Assembly (NCBI RefSeq): GCF_021390545.1
Contig: NZ_JAJUWR010000017.1
Location: 62,001 to 126,000 of the forward strand
Origin: Algoriphagus sp. AGSA1
GTDB lineage: Bacteria > Bacteroidota > Bacteroidia > Cytophagales > Cyclobacteriaceae
Direction: 5' to 3'
Length of the DNA stretch: 64,000 nt
Each line of letters begins with the position of its first letter. Position 1 is the stretch's first letter. The notes under the pieces are model-generated. The model had not been told where the DNA came from, did not search any database, and saw nothing but the letters and a program-made list of their open reading frames with translations. Below are positions 47,401 through 54,110 of this stretch, in pieces. A program made the position numbers and the translations under genes.

Positions 47401-47771
47401 GGGCCAACTCTGCCAGTTACCCCTGAGCGTTCTGCCGTTTCTTTGAACTTTAATTTACCTTCATTGATATACAGTTGGTTTCCGCTGACATTGGCGGAGA
47501 AATAGATGTCATCCAATCCATCACCATTCAGGTCACCTACCGCTACACCACCACCATTGTATAGGTACTCATACATGAGTACATTGAGATTGAGGGTTTC
47601 TTCTATTCTATTGGAAAAAGTGATGCCCGTTTGCTCTGGGGTCAAAAGCGAAAAGAGGTTCGGAGTAGAGGATACCGAAGTACGTTCTGCTTGGCCTGAA
47701 TTGTCTGATTTGGAACAAGACATCAGCCAAAAGCCAAGTGCAAATGCGGCGAGGAAGGTTCTTTGTATCAT
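44412..47771 (-). CDS. VCBS/FG-GAP repeat lipoprotein with ASPIC/UnbV domain (CRTAC1-like)
   Basis: 1119 residues. Lipobox FWLMSCSKSDN near residue 20. Many FG-GAP/VCBS repeats carry calcium-binding DxNxDGxxD loops (GDLNGDGLDDIYF, VDINGDNRLDIYL, DFDLDGDLDLFLL, DINQDGWPDIYIG and several more), building one or two beta-propellers. An ASPIC/UnbV domain (KVQLQGQNQNTAALGAKV through SLTVLWPGGQ) lies near 520-620, then a second propeller. It is likely a surface-exposed binding protein for the SusC/D system. It lies between susD and the FGE-fold gene. Confidence 0.86.
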   Translation of the reverse strand: MIQRTFLAAFALGFWLMSCSKSDNSGQAERTSVSSTPNLFSLLTPEQTGITFSNRIEETLNLNVLMYEYLYNGGGVAVGDLNGDGLDDIYFSANVSGNQLYINEGKLKFKETAERSGVTGRVGPWKTGVVFVDINGDNRLDIYLCYSGNMPSEKRRNELFVNQGNDENGIPLFKEMAAEYGIDSSAPSTSASFFDFDLDGDLDLFLLNHNTQSIQNQDVNLTQALLAQKHEAGSQLFENRNGKFVEITQQAGISSSSLSYGLGIAVADINQDGWPDIYIGNDYSMPDYLYINQKDGTFRDEIHERMGHTSHFSMGNDIADYNNDGLPDIFTLDMLPEGNERQKLLLAPDNFELFELNVARGFHHQYMRNMLHVNSGDGTFQEIGQLAGVSNTDWSWASLFADFDNDGWKDLFITNGYLRDYNNQDFLKYMDNYVRTSGGKLKREDLLNMVKNMPSSNLTNYIFQNNKDLTFKSMTASWGIDHPANSNGAAYSDLDNDGDLDLIVNNINSPAFIYENLSSQSDSSNYLKVQLQGQNQNTAALGAKVILNIAGSQQVLEQNPYRGYQSSISPILHFGIGSHERIDSLTVLWPGGQISKTYDLPANQLLRLDQKESTVNTDRKPASSTPYLAELATVRNSAPRSINDYKRQPLLINPISGNGKAMVLADFNGNGRMDLFLGSGAGVSATIRFQDSKNNFSRPDSTAFLSARLSEDTDALAFDANGDGHVDLYVASGGVYDFNLGEEVLADRLYLNDGKGNFSLKEGAVPSGNFPTGTVVSGDFNFDGHLDLFVGGRVNPGQFPTSPGGRILINDGMGNFSDRTKELAPTLVNLGMLTDSAVYDLDNDGTPELVVVGEAMPIQIFAYEMGQWSEATLRFFDTHEYGLWNDLHVADWDGDGHVELMAGNLGLNSQIKASSAQPAEILYKDFDSNGSMDAFLGYYIQGKKYPAASRDEILGQVNFLKRRYLDFKSFANVTMDELFTTAERNGAQSIPITNLETTYFVRNKEGKFKPKPLPIQAQVSPVYAVEAVDINGDGHLDVIMGGNIDYGKLYFGKYDANHGVVLLGDGQGGFTHAPKAITGLNKTDKVRKISSVKDRIYIFSQDHQVKLYSVQSSKRLAEN

Positions 47772-47784
47772 GATTTAAAATAAG

Positions 47785-47812
47785 CTAAGCCACCCCGGAT
47801 GGAGTGGCTTAG
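47785..47812 (-). terminator. Hairpin between susD and the VCBS gene
   Basis: Stem CTAAGCCAC / GTGGCTTAG with a 10 nt loop. On the minus strand it is followed by CTTATTTTAAAT, so it can end or attenuate transcription after susD and reduce expression of the downstream enzymes relative to susCD. Confidence 0.65.
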
Positions 47813-47835
47813 TTTAAAAATAATAGATTTCGATT

Positions 47836-49695
47836 TTATTCTATACCAGGATTCTGGATAAGATTCGCATTTCTGTTGATCTCATCTCTGTGAATCGGTA
47901 CATAATACATTTTATCCAGCCAAGTTCTGTTTTCCTTTCCCGGGTCAATTGGCTGTACCTTATACACATAATTGTAAATCTCCGGATCATATCGATAGGT
48001 AGATAGTGTCTGTCCCGGCTTCAGCGTACCGGTAATATTGATGATATCCGCTTTACGGCCTAAGGTTTCCTCGGCGATCATCCAACGGCGTGCATCATGA
48101 TATCGCTGCTCTTCATAAGCCATCTCTATTCTTCTCTCATTTCTATAGCGCGCTACCAATGCCTCCCCTGTGTCAGTGATAGCCGGCTGTCCCACTCTGA
48201 ATCTGATCTGGTTCAACCAGTTTCGAGCCTCGTCTTCCTGCCCTAATTCAAGTGATGCTTCCACATAATTCAACACCACTTCAGTAAATCGGATAATAGG
48301 CCATGGTACTTCCTGCCAGGTATTTTGATCTACGATGGCTGGATCCGGATCAATGAATTTTCTCACATAATAGCCGGTATAGCTTCCATTCCAATCCTCG
48401 ATGGGGCTGTTTCTGGTATCCAGTCCGAAATGAGTTTCCTTCGCCCCAGAGGAAGTAGTTACTTCATAAGTTCCTGTTTGAATCTGTCCGAGTGGATCTC
48501 TTGGCTGGTTGGCAGTAGCTCTTGGTTTCCATTGTGCCCCATCATAGAGAATGGAAGCATAGAAGCGTGCATCTCTATTTTCATAGGGAGCGGAAGCATG
48601 GGCAGAATTTGACCAGTCAAATTCGGTTCCGTCCATCATTTCATAGTCATCTACCAACAATTGTACAGGACTGTTTCCCGCCCAGTTATTATAGCCATTT
48701 GGGCCATTATATAAACCTTGACGTCCCCCGTTTTCCTGCTTCATATTGATAAAGTATCTAGCTAGAATTAACTCCTGTTCTCCTCCATTTCTGGAAAGTG
48801 AATTATTAATATAGTTTTGAATACCTTCCTCGTGTGGTACAGGTTCAGATAGACCGTACAGATTACCACTGGTTTTATCAAGCACCGCTTTGGCCGCAGC
48901 CTGCGCTTTTTGCCATCTTTCGTTCCTATTTCCCCCAGTGTAAGCCACCAAATCCAAATCGCTGTAACTAGCCAAAGTAGGAGAGTTAGCCGTAGCGGTA
49001 GGCCCATCGTGCAGGTCACTGGCTGCATAAAGAAGAACCCTTGATTTCAGGGCCAAAGCAGCCAATTCACTTGCTCTTCCTTCGCCCATACTTTTGCCTG
49101 CCAACAAGGTAGCAGCCTCATCCAAATCGGCGATAATGAAATTAACCGTTTCTTCCCACGTAGCTCTAGGCTGCTCGTAAGTGTCCTCCCCAAGACCATA
49201 AGGTCTGTCAACCAATGGAACTCCACCAAAATACCTTGCTAACTGATGGTAATAGTAAGCCCTCATGAACTTTGCTTCTCCTAATAATCTATCTGCAATA
49301 CCTCCTTCATTTGAAAATTGGGGTTCAGATAGCTCTTCAATTGCGATGTTAGCCCGTCTAATATAGCTATACATATTGCCCCAGCTATATGTGCCATTTA
49401 CCCATCCTAAATCAGCCGAGTTAACTCTAGCTTCGGTTACTGTGGTAATACCACGTCCTGGGTGGGTGAAAATTGCTTCATCAGTTAAGGACGCCAGCAT
49501 TTGTTCATCAAATCCTCCATTACCAAATCCCTGATATATGCCAGTTACAAATGCTTCTGCCAAAGCTGGATCAGTCCATACTGCTGATTCTGACACTTCG
49601 CCAAGTGGGTCAGTGTTCAAGAAGTCGCTGTTACAGCTGGCTATGGTCAAGCTGGCTGCGAATGCTATTGTTAAGTATTTTATATTTCTTTTCAT
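47836..49695 (-). CDS. SusD/RagB family glycan-binding lipoprotein
   Basis: 619 residues. Lipobox LTIASCNSDFL near residue 21. The SusD TPR-like helical core and the RagB signature regions are present (GEAKFMRAYYYHQLARYFGGVPLV, PIIRFTEVVLNYVEASLELG, EERRYHDARRWM-like). It captures glycan or another nutrient on the cell surface and hands it to the SusC partner encoded 13 bp upstream. A hairpin follows the gene. The substrate is unknown, since no glycoside hydrolase lies in the operon. Confidence 0.92.
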   Translation of the reverse strand: MKRNIKYLTIAFAASLTIASCNSDFLNTDPLGEVSESAVWTDPALAEAFVTGIYQGFGNGGFDEQMLASLTDEAIFTHPGRGITTVTEARVNSADLGWVNGTYSWGNMYSYIRRANIAIEELSEPQFSNEGGIADRLLGEAKFMRAYYYHQLARYFGGVPLVDRPYGLGEDTYEQPRATWEETVNFIIADLDEAATLLAGKSMGEGRASELAALALKSRVLLYAASDLHDGPTATANSPTLASYSDLDLVAYTGGNRNERWQKAQAAAKAVLDKTSGNLYGLSEPVPHEEGIQNYINNSLSRNGGEQELILARYFINMKQENGGRQGLYNGPNGYNNWAGNSPVQLLVDDYEMMDGTEFDWSNSAHASAPYENRDARFYASILYDGAQWKPRATANQPRDPLGQIQTGTYEVTTSSGAKETHFGLDTRNSPIEDWNGSYTGYYVRKFIDPDPAIVDQNTWQEVPWPIIRFTEVVLNYVEASLELGQEDEARNWLNQIRFRVGQPAITDTGEALVARYRNERRIEMAYEEQRYHDARRWMIAEETLGRKADIINITGTLKPGQTLSTYRYDPEIYNYVYKVQPIDPGKENRTWLDKMYYVPIHRDEINRNANLIQNPGIE

Positions 49696-49708
49696 TGGTT
49701 CAGCTTAA

Positions 49709-52700
49709 TTAAAATGAAACAGAAAGACCAGTGTTGATCACCCGTGCCTGAGGATAATATTGTCCAAGTGAATTATCCGATTCTGGATCATACACTTTGT
49801 TCTTGCTCAATGTGATCAGATTCAATCCATTTAGATAGAAACGGGCATTTCTAACCCCGATTTTCTCAGTGAGATGTGCGGGGATATTGTAACCAAGCTC
49901 CACATTCTTTAGTCTTACGTAATCAGAACTTCTAAACCAGTAGGTATTATTACTTGACCAGTATTGGTCAGATCGGTTAGCAAGTCTCGGATCAGTACTG
50001 CTTGGGTTATCAATCGTCCATCTGTTGTCATAAATATCGGATAGGTAATTACCGATATTTCCAGATTCACCTGCACTGATAAATTGTCTGGCCCCAGCAG
50101 CACCTTGTATTAAAACTGTAAGATCAAAACCTTTCCAATTTGCTGTTAAATTAACACCTCCTTGAAAAAGCGGAATGTTGTTATTATCCATACGCACCCT
50201 GTCGTCAGGTGTGATTTTACCATCTCCATCGTAATCCCTGTACTTCATATCACCTGGGCGCAGGTTATTTGTGATGGCAGAATAATCTAGGGTCTCTGCA
50301 TCAATTTCCTGCTGGTCCCGGAATACTCCATCATACTGGTACACCAAGTTCGTATTCATTGGTTTGCCAGTTGACATCTGCCATTCAGGGGCCCCAGGAG
50401 ACTCGTCCCAGAACAAAATACTATTTTTGGCATAGCCTCCGTTTACACTGGCGGAATACTGGAACTCTCCTTTGCCTCCTCTTACACCTAAGTTTAAGTC
50501 AAAACCTTTATTCTCCACTTCTCCTATATTTTCTGCAGGCAAGGTGAGACCCGTGGACTGAGGTACGGAAGCATTTTTTCTCCAAAGAATATTAGTACGC
50601 TTGTTATAAAACAAATCAAACTCGAAGAACAGCTTTCCTTGAAGGAACTGACCCTCAAAGCCTAAATTAGAGTTATTGGCGATTTCCCAAGTAATTGAGG
50701 TATTAGGCACTCTAGTTTCGAAAAGTGTTTTGGTCTCAATGCCATCAATTATATAAGAACTGAAGCCATACGTGGACAAGAATTGATACTCTTGAAGATT
50801 TCCGTCAAAGTAGATCTGATCATTACCCAGCTGTCCCCAAGAACCTCTGATTTTGAAGAAATCAAATGTCTTGCCCAAGGAATTTTTCCAGAAGTTCTCT
50901 TCAGAAACTACCCAGCCTAGCATAATACCTGGAAAGAAACCAAATCTAGTCTCCTCAGGAAAAATATAGGAACCGTCGTTTCTCCATAGAAATTCTGCCA
51001 AATACTTCTCTTTGTAGTTATAGGCTACTCTACCGAAATAATTCAAGCGTGCTCTTTCATAAGCCCCACCTCCGTTATTTCTTTCTAAATCACCTCCAGC
51101 AAACATCTGGTCAATAGCAGTTGAGATAAAGTACCTTCTGAAGGCATTAAAATTATTACTTTCTATGGTTTCTCTGTTCACACCAGCAACCACATTCAGT
51201 GTATGGACATCGTTAAATGTCTTGTCATAATTTAAAACACCTCCTAAAAGGATGTTTAATGTTTGTGTTGTTCCTTCAGACAGACTTGGATCAGCTGGGC
51301 CTCTTTTACTTGGTACCAATACCGGGGTCACTCCATCTTCTTCGAAGCCACTGCCTCTCTCATACAGTGTCCATGGGATTTGCCAGTTTTTTGTAGCTTG
51401 GATATACTTATCAATAGCTGCTGTACCTGTAAATTTCAACCCTTCTACACTTGGAATCTTAATTTCAATATTACCGGTGGTCTGGATATAGTCTCTTTTA
51501 TCATTGTTATAGCCTGTCTGATCTGTGGTGATTACGACAGGATTCTCTCCATTTTCAATATCTGGACCCGGTAGCCCATTTGGCCAATAAGCAGGCTGGT
51601 TTGGCTTACCTCTCATCTGCATACGGAAAATAGCCCCTGCTCCTCTAGTAGGAAAAGTTCTAACTTCTTCTCTAGCCAGAATACCCAATCCTACTTTTAT
51701 ATACTTGTTCACATTTGCATCCACATTAATCCGCAGGTCATACTGTTTGTAGCCCGTTGCGGAGTTTTTATAATATCCGTCTTGATTTTGATAACCCAAG
51801 GATGTCAAGTATTTCACATTTTCGCTACCGCCTACCAGCTGTAAATTGTACATACTCTGGGGAGACCAGTTTTTTAGTGTTTCTCCATACCAGTCCGTAT
51901 CAGGATAGTTCCATGGATCGGATCCATTTCTGTACAGTTCTATCTCATCAGGGCTGTAGGGAGCTGTTCTCACCTGACCATCTGGCCTAGTATATTGTCC
52001 ATTTACTTTATAGGCCTCGTTGGCTGCAGCCCACTCTGAGGTAGGAAGTTCATAGATATTTATTTCATTAAGCGCATTGGCATACTCAGCTGCGTTTGCC
52101 AAGGCTGGTATTATTGCCGGTTGGGCAAAACCCTGATTCACTTGAAAAGTCAGTTCTGGGGCTCCTGTCGCACCTCGTTTTGTAGTCACAAGTATTACAC
52201 CGTTTGCCGCCCTTGATCCATAGATAGCCGCCGAAGCATCCTTCAATACGGAGATATTTTCAATATCATTTGGATTTAAACGTTCCAGGCCACCGGCTCT
52301 TGCCGGAATTCCATCGATTACCACCAAGGCATCGTTATTCCCTAAGGTATTGGAACCACGGATACGGATACTGGACCCATCATAACCAGGTTCGCCACCT
52401 CTGTTTACAGCCACTACACCCGCCATACGGCCGGCAATAGAGTTGGACAGGTTCATGGCAGGGGACTTGGTCAGCTCCTTACCTTTCACCGTGGCAACTG
52501 AACCCGTGATCGTCTCTTTCTTCTGCTCACCATATCCGACGACGATTACCTCTTCGAGGGATTTTGTGTCAGGAACCAGCGTGAGTTCAAACATTGAACG
52601 ATCACCTACGGGTACCTCCATCTGGGTAAAACCAATAAATGATAATACCAGAATATCAGAAGGCCCGGAAATACTTAAGGTGAATTTACCATCTATGTCT

Positions 52701-52885
52701 GTGACGGTTCCATTTGTGGTGCCTTTCACAAGTACGGAGGCACCAGGAAGAGGCAGATTGTCCTCTCCTGAAATGACCACACCAGACACCTCCCGGGTCT
52801 GTGTGAATGCGGTGCTAATCAGTCCTAGACAAAAGAGTATTGTCATGCTGAATAGCCTTAAATGAGTAAAGTTTCTCATTGGCAT
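49709..52885 (-). CDS. SusC/RagA family TonB-linked outer-membrane protein
   Basis: 1058 residues. Signal peptide ending STAFTQ near residue 29, CarboxypepD_reg-like domain (REVSGVVISGEDNLPLPGASV), the family's plug signature VVVGYGEQKKETITGSVATV near residues 115-135, IRIRGSNTLGNNDALVVIDGIPA, then a 22-strand barrel ending RVINTGLSVSF. Two in-frame ATG codons (52885 and 52879) are possible starts. It is the first gene of the locus and couples TonB energy to uptake of the ligand bound by SusD. Confidence 0.92.
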   Translation of the reverse strand: MPMRNFTHLRLFSMTILFCLGLISTAFTQTREVSGVVISGEDNLPLPGASVLVKGTTNGTVTDIDGKFTLSISGPSDILVLSFIGFTQMEVPVGDRSMFELTLVPDTKSLEEVIVVGYGEQKKETITGSVATVKGKELTKSPAMNLSNSIAGRMAGVVAVNRGGEPGYDGSSIRIRGSNTLGNNDALVVIDGIPARAGGLERLNPNDIENISVLKDASAAIYGSRAANGVILVTTKRGATGAPELTFQVNQGFAQPAIIPALANAAEYANALNEINIYELPTSEWAAANEAYKVNGQYTRPDGQVRTAPYSPDEIELYRNGSDPWNYPDTDWYGETLKNWSPQSMYNLQLVGGSENVKYLTSLGYQNQDGYYKNSATGYKQYDLRINVDANVNKYIKVGLGILAREEVRTFPTRGAGAIFRMQMRGKPNQPAYWPNGLPGPDIENGENPVVITTDQTGYNNDKRDYIQTTGNIEIKIPSVEGLKFTGTAAIDKYIQATKNWQIPWTLYERGSGFEEDGVTPVLVPSKRGPADPSLSEGTTQTLNILLGGVLNYDKTFNDVHTLNVVAGVNRETIESNNFNAFRRYFISTAIDQMFAGGDLERNNGGGAYERARLNYFGRVAYNYKEKYLAEFLWRNDGSYIFPEETRFGFFPGIMLGWVVSEENFWKNSLGKTFDFFKIRGSWGQLGNDQIYFDGNLQEYQFLSTYGFSSYIIDGIETKTLFETRVPNTSITWEIANNSNLGFEGQFLQGKLFFEFDLFYNKRTNILWRKNASVPQSTGLTLPAENIGEVENKGFDLNLGVRGGKGEFQYSASVNGGYAKNSILFWDESPGAPEWQMSTGKPMNTNLVYQYDGVFRDQQEIDAETLDYSAITNNLRPGDMKYRDYDGDGKITPDDRVRMDNNNIPLFQGGVNLTANWKGFDLTVLIQGAAGARQFISAGESGNIGNYLSDIYDNRWTIDNPSSTDPRLANRSDQYWSSNNTYWFRSSDYVRLKNVELGYNIPAHLTEKIGVRNARFYLNGLNLITLSKNKVYDPESDNSLGQYYPQARVINTGLSVSF

Positions 52886-53125
52886 AGGGGTTTACTATTA
52901 ATTAATAAAATTTAACAATCTAATGTCCTCCGTTGCTTTTGCAAAACCAAACTGTTTTTTACCAAATATTGACTGAATTTTGATGCAAATGCCCTACAAC
53001 TAACTTCCTAGCCTTTTATAATTGTATTATTCAAAGAAGTTTTGAATATATCAAAGATTTACAAAATAATATTTTGTGGGAAAAATCTCTATAAAATCGC
53101 TCTTCAGAGGCTTTTCAAACGATTG

Positions 53126-53779
53126 TTATAGCCGATTGACCACTGCTTTTTTAGGAATTTTCAAAGACCACATTCCTCTCAGATCCCCAACCTCAAAATC
53201 CCTTGCCAAATCTCCGGGATATAAAGAATCCACCTTTTCTAAAACCGCTTTATCAATCTGGGTTTCTGGATTACCGTGACAATTCAGACAAAACTCTGAG
53301 GGGATAATAATCGCTTTGGTATAAAGCAACGTATCTCCATTATTGATTTTCTGGATATTTGGCTCGCTGACTATTCCATTCTCCGCATTGTATTGGTAAG
53401 CTTCCAAAATCTGGCTTTCCGGTTCGTTTGGTAGATTATTCTGGTTTCTGGCGCGAAAGGAGGTACGTCTTATCGAGATTTTATAGCGGTCACTCACTGC
53501 CTTTGTTATAGAGGCGGCGTTCACACTACAAAAATCCAATGCTCCCGTAAACCCACTTTCTTCCACAGCCTGATGCAAGTTGGACATAAGCTGTTGCTGC
53601 GCTTCAGTGCTAATGGAGTCTCCCCAGACCATAGCCTCTTGTATAATCTGGGCTTCAGAAAGTCTTTTGGCCTCCATAGAACTGTTTACTTTATCAAACA
53701 CCTCCTTGGATACCCGCTCTTGAGGCCCGCAAGCCATTAAAAGAAAGTATGAAATCAAAATATAGACGAAGTGCTTCAT
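53126..53779 (-). CDS. DUF3365 (Tll0287-like) heme lipoprotein
   Basis: 217 residues. Lipobox YFLLMACGPQ at Cys17. The DUF3365 core carries one c-type heme site: Cys164, Cys167 and His168 (EFCLNCHGN), plus the conserved RTSFRARNQNNLPNEPE segment. Known members are PAS-like, periplasmic, single-heme redox or sensor proteins. It lies 240 bp upstream of susC on the same strand, so it may be a redox partner of the downstream oxidoreductases, or simply a neighbour. Confidence 0.85.
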   Translation of the reverse strand: MKHFVYILISYFLLMACGPQERVSKEVFDKVNSSMEAKRLSEAQIIQEAMVWGDSISTEAQQQLMSNLHQAVEESGFTGALDFCSVNAASITKAVSDRYKISIRRTSFRARNQNNLPNEPESQILEAYQYNAENGIVSEPNIQKINNGDTLLYTKAIIIPSEFCLNCHGNPETQIDKAVLEKVDSLYPGDLARDFEVGDLRGMWSLKIPKKAVVNRL

Positions 53780-54110
53780 AAGGCTGCGTGTTTAAGAATA
53801 GATAAAATTACGAATCATAGCTTGAATTCCCCCGAAGTTTCTAAATCCATACCTGGTAACACATAGAAGGAGACAGAAGAACTGATCACTGAGGCTGTTG
53901 TCCGGTACTTGATGCCAGGGCATGAGATTTTCAGACTGCGGCTCTAAGTAAATGAGATGATAAGCAGCCCTTTCAGCCCTTTAATTATTCTACACAGCTA
54001 GTACATAGAGTAGCCGTGTCCTTTGCGGGATCTTCGTGTCCTTTGTGGTTAAAGAAACTCCGCTACTGGCAGAAATCCGTATATTCATATTCTTTAATTT
54101 AATTGTACCT
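53780..54110. other. Divergent spacer with a 20 bp tandem repeat
   Basis: 331 bp between the heme lipoprotein (minus) and the T9SS protein (plus). At 54015-54028 and 54035-54048 the sequence CGTGTCCTTTG(C/T)GG is repeated with a 20 bp period. No promoter boxes were recognised, although both genes must be transcribed from here. Confidence 0.5.

Noticed and set aside
52443..52865. Plus-strand 140-codon frame
   Set aside because: Antisense shadow of the susC plug domain, with strongly biased composition from the real gene.
54015..54048. CRISPR-like repeat
   Set aside because: Only two short units with a 6 bp spacer; no array or cas genes anywhere in the window.
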